A stretch of DNA of 64,000 bases from Rhodosorus marinus (GCA_029953675.1 JAMWBK010000003.1:1-64000); one strand, 5' to 3'. Counted from the first letter of the stretch, positions 10,620 through 20,349 are shown. The notes: generated by a model from the letters alone, not told the origin. Numbers and translations: made by a program.

Positions 10620-11035
10620 GAATGAACGACTGTGTTGCGAGCATGGCCGGTCTCCCTGGGCGGAGGGCCGGTCTCCCTGGGCGGAGGGCCGTTCTCACAG
10701 GTTCCAGCCTTCATTTGGGAGAGCTCGAGCAGGGAAAAGTCGAGCTTGGAGTGGATACAGAAATGTTTTACAGACTAGTTGAATATCTGGGACTCCTACA
10801 CCGTACAAGTGCCACTCTCTTTCGATATTTAAACAGCGTGCTGGCCGAGGCGCGCAATCGGCGCGCAATCGGCGTCCGGGTTTGCACGCTTTCTCCCTTG
10901 CTCCTAGCTCGCTTTCACGCCCTGCGTAGCGCTTCAGGCTATGCTAGTAATAAAGCATCTTCACGCCTTGCGTAGCGCTTCAGGCTATGCTAGTAAAGTC
11001 CAGTAATAAAGCCCAGTAATAAAGCCCAATAAAAA
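10620..11035 (+). mobile_element. LINE-A-like 3' end with tandem tail
   Basis: Plus-strand C-terminal ORF2 remnant (LEQGKVELGV, YRLVEYLGLLHR, RYLNSVLAEARNRRA). The tail GCGCTTCAGGCTATGCTAG appears twice (about 10930 and 10978), followed by repeats of the TAATAAAGCCCAG type, ending in AAAAACCACCACC. An 18-bp tandem duplication (GGTCTCCCTGGGCGGAGG) lies at about 10650-10688. Confidence 0.75.
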
Positions 11036-11769
11036 CCACCACCATTCAATTGTGTACAACCTTTCTTGTCACAAGTAGTGGCGCTTGTGTGATGTGTAGT
11101 ACTTGTCCTAGTAAATCCTCTCCCTCCCGGTCTTCGATGATTTTTTATCGCACTACAAATGGTGGTGGTGGTGGTGGTGGTTTTACTAAGTTGAATGAAT
11201 TCGAGTTTGTTTAGCCGGAGACTGCACAGCAAGAAACTTAAACGGGTAAGCGAGTTAATGTATGACTCCGAAACAATATAGAAGTTCTGTGTTCACGACT
11301 TCATTTTCGCTTCTTTTTGTGTGGATATGGCAGTCAATATGGCGATCGACATGCTGACGTCATGTCTATTATTTAAACAAAACACAGGAACTGTTTCATG
11401 ATTAATGAAATATTTTCTGGTTCAGCTAAATATACTCAAAAATCTGGATGTTCGTCCAAACTTGTATCGTGCAGATTGATTAGGTGACCCAGATAACCCT
11501 TCCAGCACCTACCATCCTGACAGCAGCGCAGCGTACAACGTCGAGATGCTCACCAGCGGTTATTTCCCGAAGGTATCCATATGTACAGCAAAACCAAAGG
11601 ACTCCCTGTCGAACCAGCATATATTCCCGAAGGGATTTGCCGCCCTTGCAACGTCGCTTCCAAATAAAACGCAGCGTCCGCATGCCGATTGGAAAGAGGG
11701 TCGATGATTAGATTCGTCCCCTATTCAGTTTGGAATTGTCACTTCTATTTTAAGGTGTAGTATGCTGGT
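11036..11769. other. Stretch without recognised gene; inverted (GGT)n tail
   Basis: At about 11158-11190 there is (GGT)n followed by TTTTACTAAG, which reads on the minus strand as a LINE tail ending in (ACC)n. No body of an element is attached. A 67-residue minus frame at 11480-11683 has no recognisable features. Confidence 0.4.
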
Positions 11770-12300
11770 TTTACTGGCATAGCCTGATGCGCTACGCAAA
11801 ACGGAAAGGGAAACTAGGTGGGGCTAGGGAGAAGCGCATGTAAGCCCAGGCGACAGTGGCACGCCTCGGCGAGTATGCTGCTAGAATAGATTTTAACAAA
11901 AACCATTTTCTGATTGTGTCAGCTTTTGCGTACGATTTCTTCTGGATGAATTGGTTGAATCGGAGCCGAAAGTGGTGGTTGTGTTCACGATTTCCTCTGT
12001 GTCTTTTTGTCGCGGACATGGCGATATGCCGGCCGTCATGTTGAAAGAGGCACAAGACTGAGAAGATCGTGCTCCCTTTCAATATCGATGAAGTGGTTTG
12101 CAAACATGATAGAAACGTTCGTACCGGCACAGCAGGAAGCTCAGATGGGAAGACAGTGAGCATAGGCAGTTCGTCGCGTTCGCCGAATTGTTTCCGTAGC
12201 CAGCCGGAACCAACTGAATCCATAAACCTTTTTTTGGTACTTACAACGGATTTCCTTACGTCACATCTGTCCGAGGTACGACCTGTGTGAACACTCGAAT
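11770..12300 (-). mobile_element. Degenerate LINE ends (A-type tail, then LINE-B-like)
   Basis: At 11775-11890 is a minus-strand LINE-A-type tail variant (CATAGCCTGATGCGCTACGC), also seen at 56.7 kb. From about 11945 to 12260 a diverged LINE-B-like 3' end follows (TTGGTTGAATCGGAGCCGAAA, later TTCGCCGAATTGTTTCCGTA). All frames are broken. Confidence 0.55.
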
Positions 12301-12339
12301 AGAGCTGGCCGCACGGTCGAGGCCTGGGGCTAGTGTTGC

Positions 12340-12440
12340 GCTGCATCAGGCAGCTGCCTAATAAAGGATGCAGCTAGTCTGGGGCTAGTAAAGTCTGGGG
12401 TTAGCTGCCCAGTAAATTTTACTGGTAGTATTGACTGTTT
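12340..12440. repeat. LINE-C-type tail repeats
   Basis: Short repeated blocks GCAGCTGCCTAATAAAG, TAGTCTGGGGCTAGTAAAG and TCTGGGGTTAGCTGCCCAG resemble the LINE-C termini at 15.65 and 16.8 kb. Only terminal sequence is present; no coding part is attached. Confidence 0.5.
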
Positions 12441-12617
12441 CGCACTGGGGACTCGACCTCGAGGGCGCCATGGTTCACTGTGTGAGTAGCTTTAAATGTA
12501 TCAATGCCGTACAAGAGGTATCTGATGAGATGCGCTTCGTTCTGAGAGTTCATTACTAATTGCAAAGCTTCTGGTTTTGGGTCAAACTGCTCTTGGCTTA
12601 AGGATAGATTTACTTGT

Positions 12618-12698
12618 TTCCTTTTACGTCTTGCGTTGCGCATCAGGCTATGTAAGTAAAACCACCACCACCACCACCACCACCACCACCACCACCAC
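12618..12698 (+). repeat. LINE tail ending in an (ACC)n microsatellite
   Basis: A minimal LINE-A-type tail (TGCGTTGCGCATCAGGCTATG, then TAAGTAAA) runs directly into about 14 ACC units (12657-12698). The same tail-to-ACC join occurs at 11029 and inverted at 11158, so the microsatellite seems to belong to the element end. Confidence 0.75.
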
Positions 12699-12701
12699 TA
12701 A

Positions 12702-12765
12702 AGGAGCCCGGACCCGCAGACACATGAGGATCTTGGACCTGTTCTATTGGGAACTCGGCCGGTTA
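12702..12765 (+). mobile_element. Small LINE-B coding fragment
   Basis: About 60 bp match the LINE-B stretch between the CCHC knuckle and the endonuclease-like block (CACATGAGGATCTTGGACCT). It lies between the (ACC)n tail and a minus-strand LINE-B copy. Confidence 0.6.
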
Positions 12766-12779
12766 TTGAATAAATTTAT

Positions 12780-13770
12780 TTATTCGGAGACTGAAGAAAA
12801 ACCCCGGGGGGAAAAACAAGACTAAGCGCGGCGAAGATCGCGCGCCTGCAACATCAAAGCAGTGTTCATACGCCACAACGAGAAACTTAAACGGGTAAAC
12901 AACGACGGAAGACGGTCATAGCGTTCACCGAACACTTCCCGAAGCCAACGAGAACCAACGGAACCCAGAAACCCAAAGCATTCAATGACCAGAGTACGAG
13001 GCGATTGTTGAGGCAAGCGTTGACAAGATTTATCGCGCGAAGCGACTGTGACGCCTTGACAACACTCTACCTGTTTGCTCAGGTTTGCATACAGTGAAGA
13101 AAGACCACGGCGGCCTCCAAACATACAACACGGACGTTGATGGCGCAGTTCATCATTAGTGCTCTTGGACAGACCGAGGACAGGTCAGATTGAGAAAGAA
13201 AGATTTCTGTTAACAAACTAATGGTCAATGTACGGTTATTCTTTAGCATCCGTTGGCTTCGCAGAGTGTTCTGGGGTTACGTAACCGCCCCGGCCGGATC
13301 TGGAGCGGTATTCGGCCAACTCGGGCCCAGCCGGCGTTTAGCCGACGACGGGGAGAGGGAAAGCACGAATGAGGGCAGTGAGAGGTGCAGAGCAGCCCAA
13401 AACACTCTCCCCCCCAACCCGAACGGTCGGAGGTCTGACGGAGGCACGCACGTTCGAAGGGAATTCGCCAGGTACGCGGTCAGCATGGACAGGCGCTTCT
13501 CCTCCCAAGCAACAATAAGAAGCCTGGTCAGTTTCGAGACGATGCATGTTATGACGCTTCGTTGCAGTTGGCGATAGTGGCACGTTGCTGAATGCACCCA
13601 CGCGCATCCAGCGTTCCACGAGCGGAGAGGTGGCAACGCCATCCACCAGAAATGCTGGTGAAACTCTAGCCATCACAAAAGAGTTTGGCGAGGAAAATTC
13701 GCACTGCAAAAACCCCTCTAAAAGGTAAGTCACCTAACCAGAGCCCCGGAAAAGCACCAGCCGCAACCCA
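12780..13770 (-). mobile_element. Internally deleted LINE-B relative (3' end joined to ORF1 start)
   Basis: The right side encodes the beginning of ORF1: MARVSPAFLVDG (minus frame 13338-13733) parallels MVGVSPPIPADG of the copy at 47.3 kb, and CIVSKLTRLLIVAWEEKRL parallels its SKLTSPLV region. The left side (12785-13120) is the LINE-B 3' end (WLREVFGERYDRL, then the UTR). The rest of ORF1 and almost all of ORF2 are missing, giving a roughly 1-kb element that keeps both ends. Frames are broken. Confidence 0.7.
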
Positions 13771-14012
13771 AGGGAAGGAGAGAAAGCCCTGCAGACCAAC
13801 CTCACGACCTAAAAAACCCAAACTCATTAGAAACCCAGGGGAAAACCGACGGAAGACACGCCTGCCACAGAAAAAACACTATGACTGCCAAAAAAAGTCC
13901 GAACCAAACACCATGCACCCTCAAGAACCCAAATCTGTCGCTGAGTTTATGCGCCTCGAATTCGAGCTTCGGTCATCGCCTGATGCCCCTGTTTAGGGAT
14001 CGGCCGGCATCC

Positions 14013-14125
14013 GCGGATCTTGAACGTGGGAAGCCCTTGCCTGTCGCAAACTACTAAAATGATGAATGTCGGAAGTTGACCTCGTTGTCACCTGACGATA
14101 GCCACCGTACGACGTACGTTGATCT
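14013..14125 (+). mobile_element. LINE-B endonuclease-region fragment
   Basis: Matches the LINE-B segment encoding EREKPLPVA and TTYVDL (CGTACGACGTACGTTGATCT at 14106). It is truncated on both sides and directly precedes the inverted LINE-A2 tail at 14126. Confidence 0.65.
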
Positions 14126-14390
14126 GGGCTTTACTTAGACTTTACTAGCATAGCCTAACGCGCTACGCAAACCGTGAAAAGTAACTAAGAACTAGGTAGG
14201 GAAGCGTGCAAACCCAGGCGCCGATGGCGCGCCTCGGCAAGCATGCTGCTCGAATATCGCCACAGAGAGACACTTAAACGCCGCAAAAGTTCCAAATATT
14301 CAACGGGATGCTCAATGAAACATTTCCGCAACCACTCAAAACCCGACTTCTCCACGTGACCAAAGCTTTCCACGATGAAATCTTTACTAG
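14126..14390 (-). mobile_element. LINE-A2 3' end
   Basis: Minus-strand 3' end of the A2 subfamily (TTTACTAGCATAGCCTAACG tail; ACTAAGAACTAGGTAGGGAA). It encodes the last ~65 residues of ORF2, FIVESFGHVEKSGFEWLRKC onward. It is joined at 14385-14395 to LINE-C ORF1 by a short CTATGCTAGTAAAG sequence, itself a piece of LINE tail. Confidence 0.8.
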
Positions 14391-15618
14391 CATAGGGAGC
14401 CCGTGCTACCTGTCGGTTGGTGGTGGTCGAGAGCTGGGGTAGTTCAGGGTCCTCGAAAGGTACCCTGGTGCCGGTGTCAGGTGTCTTCTGGGCGTGGGCA
14501 TGGATACTGGCCAGAGTTCGGTCGAGTTCTGCCCGAACGTGGCCGAGCAGGGCCTCCCGAGCGTTGGGGGAGAGGCCCCTACGGCGCTCAACGATCCGCT
14601 GGATACGGCGATAGCGCCGCAGGTTGTGGATCAGGGCCACTCGCGGGTAGTCCTCGGGCCGATGGCGGAGTTTCTCGCGCATACTCAGGTAGTCCATGGA
14701 GCTCGCAGAGAGCTTGACTGCCTGAATGCGTTCGGCTGGGTGGAGGTTGCCGGTAGTGGGGTAGAAGGCGCCTGCGTTCACTGCGTCGCGGACCCGTGGT
14801 AGGGCAGTCCGGTGTGCAATGATGTGCACGTGGTGATCGAAATAATCGAGTTGCAGCAGCGTGTTCTTCTGCAGGCCGGCAAGGCGCTCGATATCCCAGG
14901 CGTGGTGGGCCTTGCTCTTGGTTCCGTCGCGAGGTCGTGCATTGAGTAGCACAAATGCGTCAATATCTTCCTTGCTCGCGAACTCCAGACCTTGAATACT
15001 CGCGAAAAATGATCGATTCGCGGCTGCCGGGGTCTGGTTACCTCGGACACGTGTCGACCAACTCATTGGCTGGCTGCTAGGTCGAGGTGTCGGGCGTGTG
15101 CGGTCATTGGCTGCTGCGAGATCGGGATATGCATCAGCATCGAGATCGCGCGCGTCGGGAGATCTGGGGCGGGCTGCTGTGCTGGCGTAGGATGCCGGTT
15201 CGTAGACAGGTAGGGGGCGCGGTGTCTGGGTAGGTCGTTGGGGCGTTGTAGTCAGAGTGTGAAGGAGCTGAGCCTCGTTGCCACTGGCATGGGCTTGTGC
15301 AGCAAGTTCCATGAATTTCAGCATCAGGGCGTTGTACTTCGTGGCTTTGGCTTGGGGAACGTCGAGGTGTAGTTGCAGCGGTCCACAGCTCATTGAGATC
15401 TTCAGATGGTGAGTGCTGGTGTCCGGCGCCGCAGTAGCAGGTGCAGTTGGGAGAGTAGCAGCAGGATCAGGTTCTCGCCCGGTACAATTTTGGGTAGAAG
15501 CATCGTGCATAGGTTCGTCCGATTGTAGGGGGTTTATGCCTCTTCCGTCCGGAGGCAGCGCCTCGGGAAACGTCATTTCCAAATCAACTCCTTGTAAAAC
15601 ACTCCAAGTTCGCGTCAA
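14185..15618 (-). CDS. LINE-C ORF1 protein fused in frame to a LINE-A2 ORF2 end
   Basis: An open frame of 477 residues. Residues 1 to ~410 are an ORF1 protein with a Pro/Thr/Ala-rich N-terminus and a folded part (QLDYFDHHVHIIAHRTALPR, later ALIHNLRRYRRIQRIVERRR) that follows the same order of features as LINE-A and LINE-B ORF1. The first plausible start is the initial Met or the Met of MTFPEALPP. From about residue 412 the frame continues into LINE-A2 C-terminal sequence (FIVESFGHVEKSG to SLPSS). The fusion is in frame by chance or by template switching during reverse transcription. ORF1 proteins of such elements usually bind the element RNA. Whether this one is expressed is unknown. Confidence 0.65.
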   Translation of the reverse strand: MTRTWSVLQGVDLEMTFPEALPPDGRGINPLQSDEPMHDASTQNCTGREPDPAATLPTAPATAAPDTSTHHLKISMSCGPLQLHLDVPQAKATKYNALMLKFMELAAQAHASGNEAQLLHTLTTTPQRPTQTPRPLPVYEPASYASTAARPRSPDARDLDADAYPDLAAANDRTRPTPRPSSQPMSWSTRVRGNQTPAAANRSFFASIQGLEFASKEDIDAFVLLNARPRDGTKSKAHHAWDIERLAGLQKNTLLQLDYFDHHVHIIAHRTALPRVRDAVNAGAFYPTTGNLHPAERIQAVKLSASSMDYLSMREKLRHRPEDYPRVALIHNLRRYRRIQRIVERRRGLSPNAREALLGHVRAELDRTLASIHAHAQKTPDTGTRVPFEDPELPQLSTTTNRQVARAPYASKDFIVESFGHVEKSGFEWLRKCFIEHPVEYLELLRRLSVSLWRYSSSMLAEARHRRLGLHASLPSS

Positions 15619-15649
15619 TGAACTTAAATTTCAAAGTCCGAAAACCCTA

Positions 15650-16143
15650 CGCAGACTAACGTAACTGTAAGCTTTATTGGGCAGCCGCCTAATGCGGCGT
15701 AACACTGAGTCTATCACTAACTAGAGAATTACTTACAATAACCCCGCTACCGGGGTCGCATGCCGTAGCATGCGACCCCGGTAGCGTTCTAAAGAAAAAA
15801 CAGGGACCACTGGATTGTCCAGCTGGTCCACACGCAGAGCGCCTAGTGCGACTTCTGCGTTCCCCTGCCAAAGGTGCCTGTTTAGCTGAGCGCGTACGTC
15901 GCTCAACTCCTCGCTACGATGTAGGAGGTGCTTGCAGCCATCCCGTAAAAAATCTTGTGCCAACTTCCCTGTCCGCCCAAACGTCTCAATCGCAATCGGG
16001 ACGAATTTGTCGCTGGGTTTCTCCACCGCCATTGCTTCCTTGTAGTGTGCCAATTTATAATTCTCCGCCATCTTCGCTGCATACCCGCTCTCCCCACTCC
16101 CGCGCCTCAAGTACTTACCCCAGACTAACGTAACCCCATGCAT
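15650..16143 (-). mobile_element. LINE-C 3' end with ORF2 C-terminal fragment
   Basis: The minus frame 15733-16143 encodes KLAHYKEAMAVEK, IAIETFGRTGKLAQDFLRDG and QLNRHLWQGNAEVALGALR. This has the same order as the C-terminus of LINE-A ORF2 (ERRYAESMA, VESFGHVDKSGLEWLRKCF, RLSVSLWRY), so it is a third, diverged family. Downstream is a UTR with a perfect hairpin (15746-15785) and the terminus near AAGCTTACAGTTACGTTAGT. Confidence 0.7.
15746..15785. repeat. Perfect 17-bp stem hairpin in LINE-C 3' UTR
   Basis: GCTACCGGGGTCGCATG and its exact reverse complement are separated by CCGTAG. The other LINE-C end (about 16920-16950) keeps only the first arm (GCTACCGGGGTCTCATG), so the structure is not constant. 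It may be a structured 3' RNA recognised by the element's reverse transcriptase; this is inferred from position only. Confidence 0.85.
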
Positions 16144-16795
16144 AGTGTCCTAGATCTCGGACACCTGTCCCTCCCTGGGGCGCAGGGAGCCAGGTTCCTA
16201 AATCATGGACGGCATAACTTCCTAGCAGACGACCGTTACGGTAACGGGTTTCGGGGCCGAGGTGGTTGCCTACGGCCTGTCGCGGGAGATCTCGCGGGAG
16301 ATCATGCGGAGATGGTGCAGAATTCGTAGTAGCGGCTCCACCTTCCCACATACCCGGTTTCCGGGACAACTCCGTAAGGCGTCCGGTGACACCTTGCAGC
16401 TCTTGCGAGCTGTTGACCCTCGAGTACAGTTGAAAAACGGCTTTGTAGAAGTCTGTAATTTCGGACGCAGCGATGCCCAGGTCCTGGTAGCATCTGTCGA
16501 AGCTACGCAGTTGATGCAAGAATGTGGCTGCCGGGTCGGTTGCGGCTGCAGACTCGGTCCGCGTTCTTGCTTGAACATCGCCTGCTTGTGGTTCCGTCGG
16601 TGTCTCCTGCACGTCGCCATCAGACTGGTGCTGGTGCCTTTGCAAAACTTCCCGGGTGCCCGAGGGGTCCGGGCCCTGAATGACAAGAAGTTCGGGGTAC
16701 GGCCCGCGTGCCTCCCTCACGATCATCTTCGAACTTTCTTACGAGCTTTTGTTGTTGTCTTCCGTACGAACTTTACCTTTTACCCCAGACTCCAG
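16144..16795 (-). other. Unassigned open frame, probably LINE-C-derived
   Basis: A minus frame of about 203 residues (16115-16726) contains a predicted helical stretch (LHQLRSFDRCYQDLGIAASE) and no signal peptide. It sits between two LINE-C 3' ends and is flanked by CCCAGACTAACGTAACC motifs, so it may be interior sequence of a LINE-C copy or an associated non-autonomous unit. No family is recognised. Confidence 0.35.
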
Positions 16796-17045
16796 ACTAA
16801 TAAACCCCAGACTAACGGTGTGTACTATTACACGTAGTAACGTAACCGTAAGCTTTACTGGGCAGCTGCCTACTGCAGCGCAACACTACGTCTAATCCTA
16901 TCTAGGGAAAACCTTACTGGAACCCCGCTACCGGGGTCTCATGCTACGTTCAAAAGAAAAAACATTCACCAGCGGATTCTCCAGCTGGTCCACGCGCAAA
17001 GCGCCTAATGCTATCTCTGCGTTACCTCGCCATAGTTGCCGGTAA
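16796..17045 (-). mobile_element. Second LINE-C 3' end
   Basis: Begins with repeated CCCAGACTAA blocks and GTAACCGTAAGCTTTACTGG, then the UTR and the end of ORF2 (minus RQLWRGNAEIALGAL-like). It parallels 15650-15860 with many substitutions and is truncated near 17045. Confidence 0.7.
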
Positions 17046-17075
17046 CCCCAGAACTCGTCAAGTTGAAAGTCGCGA

Positions 17076-17200
17076 TATTCTAGCATCATGCTTGCCGAGG
17101 CGCGGCACTGGCGCCTGGATTTGCGCGCTTCCCTCCCTAGTTCTTAGTTACTATTCATGCCTTGCATAGCGCTTCAGGTTTTGCCGGTAGAAACCAGCTT
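17076..17200 (+). mobile_element. LINE-A2 3' tail
   Basis: Contains the A2 end: ATATTCTAGCATCATGCTTG, GCGCGCTTCCCTCCCTAG, then a tail variant GCATAGCGCTTCAGGTTTTG. Only about 125 bp remain. Confidence 0.7.
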
Positions 17201-17291
17201 ATAAGGCAGACAACCACTGCAAGGGCACTGCAAGCGCAGCAGCGGGAGGGGTGTAGAGGAGTATGTTCCTCTTCGCTTTTTTCAGTATGCC

Positions 17292-18713
17292 TTACTGGAA
17301 ACGCTTCTTCAAAACACACTTGGCCAAACCTTCTCTGAGTTCGGTGACAAACGCTCTCAGTCTTGCTTTGGAAACTTTTCCCTTAAGGTTCTGTGCCAGT
17401 GCCTTAAGCTGCTCTTCAACTTCGGCCTTGTTCAATCCAACTTGGGACCCGATGCCATCGATGCGGGCGGTTATCCCGGAGATATCGTCCATGCTCTTGG
17501 ATTGTAGATCCAAAATTGTGAGAATTTCGTCGTCTATTCTGGCAATGTCACCCGTAGAGTCGAGCTTCGATGTTAGCCTCGTCTCTAATTCGCCGATGAG
17601 CTGTACCATTTCCCCGAGGGACGGTCTGCCGTTCAGAGCGATCCCCAGGTCGGTCACGTTTTGCACTAGCTGGGCAATCTCTTCGTCTAACTCCGTCTTC
17701 AGGTTCGCGACCGACGCGTCAGTGTCTGCTAGTGCCTTAACTTGCTCTTCAACTTCGGCCTTGTTCAATCCAACTTGGGACTCGATGCCGTCGATGCGGG
17801 CGGTTATCCCGGATATATCGTTCATGCTCTGGGATTGTAGATCCACAATTGCGAGAATTTCGGCGTCTATTCTGGCAATGTCACCCGAACTGTCGAGCTT
17901 CGATGTTAGCCTCGTCTCTAATTCGCCGATGAGCTGCAACACTTCATCGAGAGAGGGTCTGCTGTTGACAACAATCTCCAAGTCGGCCACTTTTTGCAGC
18001 AGCTGGTCAATCTCGTCGTCTACCTCCGTCTCCAGTCTCGAGATCGAGGCGTCATTTTTGGCATTTGTTATTTCCAGGCCCGTTGAGAGGCCTGTTGAGA
18101 GACTTGCTACTTCGTTCTGCAAGGAATTGATCACGCTCAATAGGCTGCTCACGTCCTGCGTGTTAGTCAAGCCTTGGGAGACCCGAGCAACCTCTTGGTC
18201 TAGCTTCACCTCCGGAGTTCCCACCGACCAAGCAGCATTTGCGTTTGCTGAAGCAAACTCCTGTGAGAACTTGTCCTCAAGTCTAGCATCTTCCTCATTA
18301 ACAGTTTGGTCCGTCCCAGCCTCCAATTCTTTGACCCGTGTAATCGTCGCTTTTAGTTCGGATTCCATCCGAAGAGCGCGTGCGTTGGCCGCGTTCAGTT
18401 CCGACTCCAGGGAATCATGGCTCGCAAAAGTTTGTTCCACAAAATGCTTCAATGCTGCAACATATTGAGGAGCCACAAGTCCACGATCCATTGCTTCTGC
18501 ACGGAACAAAGCATCCAATTGGGGAGGATAAACGCCGTCGAGAGCCGGGTCATCGCTACCTAACCTCTCGGGTAAATTGGACGCCAGTGTTCCGTCCTTC
18601 AAACCTCTCGTGAGGTGCTCATCTTGCAGTTGAGTGGACTTGGCGGGAGCCGCAAAGCAACCACATAGAATCGCAAGCAATCCCACAACCCTGAACAAGC
18701 ACTTTGCTTTCAT
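17292..18713 (-). CDS. Secreted coiled-coil protein with an internal duplication
   Basis: An uninterrupted 473-residue frame. Residues 1-22 are a signal peptide (LFRVVGLLAILCGCFAAP). The rest is rich in heptad-like Leu/Ile/Val spacing with acidic and polar residues, as in extracellular coiled coils. Two copies of a ~107-residue unit follow in tandem in the C-terminal half. Each carries S-R-P-S-L or G-R-P-S-L, then LIGELETRLTSKLDS, GDIARID, ISGITARIDGI and SQVGLNKAEVEEQ. The two units are nearly identical in their second halves, so the duplication is fairly recent or homogenised. The C-terminus is basic (CVLKKRF). No enzyme motif is seen; a structural or matrix role is likely. A CTATAAG box lies about 105 bp upstream (near 18817). 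Confidence 0.85.
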   Translation of the reverse strand: MKAKCLFRVVGLLAILCGCFAAPAKSTQLQDEHLTRGLKDGTLASNLPERLGSDDPALDGVYPPQLDALFRAEAMDRGLVAPQYVAALKHFVEQTFASHDSLESELNAANARALRMESELKATITRVKELEAGTDQTVNEEDARLEDKFSQEFASANANAAWSVGTPEVKLDQEVARVSQGLTNTQDVSSLLSVINSLQNEVASLSTGLSTGLEITNAKNDASISRLETEVDDEIDQLLQKVADLEIVVNSRPSLDEVLQLIGELETRLTSKLDSSGDIARIDAEILAIVDLQSQSMNDISGITARIDGIESQVGLNKAEVEEQVKALADTDASVANLKTELDEEIAQLVQNVTDLGIALNGRPSLGEMVQLIGELETRLTSKLDSTGDIARIDDEILTILDLQSKSMDDISGITARIDGIGSQVGLNKAEVEEQLKALAQNLKGKVSKARLRAFVTELREGLAKCVLKKRFQ

Positions 18714-18811
18714 CTCTTTCTACAGCCCTCCTCACTCTTCTTGCCTCCCTTTACAATTCCTTCCCCAACTGGCGGCCATCTTGTAGTGCCTGCCGCACAT
18801 CCTTAGCAACC

Positions 18812-18822
18812 TACTTATAGTT
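18812..18822 (-). promoter_or_regulatory. TATA-like box (CTATAAGTAGG)
   Basis: On the minus strand, about 105 bp upstream of the ATG at 18713. Motif and spacing are consistent with a core promoter; nothing else supports it. Confidence 0.4.
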
Positions 18823-19499
18823 TTCGACTAACTCCAGCAAACCACCTCAGCTCACCTCTAGTCCAAGCAGGCTCGATCAACTTTCTACGAGACTGCTTTC
18901 GAAGAAGAGTCATTTTTAGGGATTCAATGGATTCACAACTGCCATCGCGTAGTCAGGTTCCGATCAGATGCCCAATGCCCTGTCAGAATCCGCAAGTAGC
19001 CTCAATGCAGTGGTTAAACCATTCGTTCGAATGCTGTGGTGGGCAAAAAAAGGAGGCAGTTTTCTAAAAAAATAGAAAGGCAGTTGTGCACGATGCGGCC
19101 GTCTGGAAACAAAAAGGAGAAAAAAACACGATGCGGCGTCTGAAAAAAAAAAGCTGCGGTTGTTGAAACAAATAACCATTTACAAGAGTTTCCACTTTTT
19201 TTTCCCGGTTTGGAGGGATGCGCGTATGGTCGTAGAGAACACGACCCTCCCTGCTTACACTTTCCACCTCGATGGGTTTTTGGAGCGGCCCAGGATTTCT
19301 CGTAGTCTCCTGCTCTGACCGGCGTTGCTCTGCAAGGGCCACCTTTTTTTCCCTAGACAACAGTCCCCAACGGACAAAAGCATATCTGCAATGAATGAAC
19401 GAATGAATGCGTCTGAATTTCTCGTGTCTTGCTCCGCATCTCAGATTCAGATGAACATTACTAGCTGGATACCACCACACACCCCTTATTCTACCATTA
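18823..19499. other. Stretch without recognised gene
   Basis: Contains an isolated AAACCATTCGTTCG (about 19016), like the LINE-B terminus, and A-rich runs. A 138-residue minus frame (19064-19480) has no signal peptide or domain and is compositionally odd (Phe runs from A/T tracts). Confidence 0.4.
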
Positions 19500-19783
19500 A
19501 CGGTTTAATCGGAGGTCAAAAGAAAAAAAAAACGAGGTGAAAAAGGGGCACCGCGAAGCTCGCGTGCCTCCAATAACAACGTTGCGTTCATACGTCGAAG
19601 CAAGAAACTCAATCGAAAAAACAGAGATTGTAAGCGGTCCGGACGTTCACGGACCATCTCCCGACGCCAGCGAGATCCAATGGGGTCTACAACCCCAAAG
19701 GATTCGATGATGAGAGGAATCAGGCGCTGTGGAAGAGCCGATGCGCAGACGTCGGGGGTAGACGTTGCCCTCGCATACTTCAC
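19500..19783 (-). mobile_element. LINE-B 3' end
   Basis: Terminus GGTTTAATCGGAGG, A-rich UTR, then minus-strand coding for the last residues (IIESFGVVDPIGSRWRREM, SLFFRLSFLLRRMNATLLLE). Truncated near 19783. Confidence 0.8.
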
Positions 19784-20349
19784 ATTTTATGCCGACGCAT
19801 ACTGGCAGCGGCAAAACTATGGCGCTCTCCTTCGGTCGGCATGTACGACTGGCCTGGTGACGCGTTCTAAGTTAACGTGTGTCTTGATCCAAAATACCGG
19901 CTCTAAATCCTTTTTTAAAAATATTTTATCTATTTTGGATACTTCCGCTCTAGATCTAATCCTTAAGGAGGAAGGTCGTAACTATATATAGGCGTTCGGT
20001 TCATGACTTGGGGATGCTAGACTACTATTATTAGCCCCGCGCGTACAATACCTTGCCCACAGTCAGCCGTCTCGTCCGTCCCTATGTTTTGTACTTGTGA
20101 TCGTTATTCTTAGCTCACCAATATGTTTAGCAAGATGTCACGTCAGAACGCCACAAAAACTCCGCCGGTAAAGGCTACGTAGGGACCTCGCATAAATCCC
20201 CTTTTTCTTTTGCACGATTCTTGAAGCTGATCGTTGTACCTCTGGGGGAAAGCTTCTCAATATATTTAGCAGACCAGCAGAGACTCTGGACTTTTGTCGC
20301 ACTTTTTTGCCTCTGGAACTTGAGGGAGAGTAGAAGTTCAGCGGATGCG

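Noticed and set aside
19064-19480. 138-residue minus-strand ORF
   Set aside because: No signal peptide, domain or conserved neighbour; composition follows A/T runs near LINE-B-like termini.
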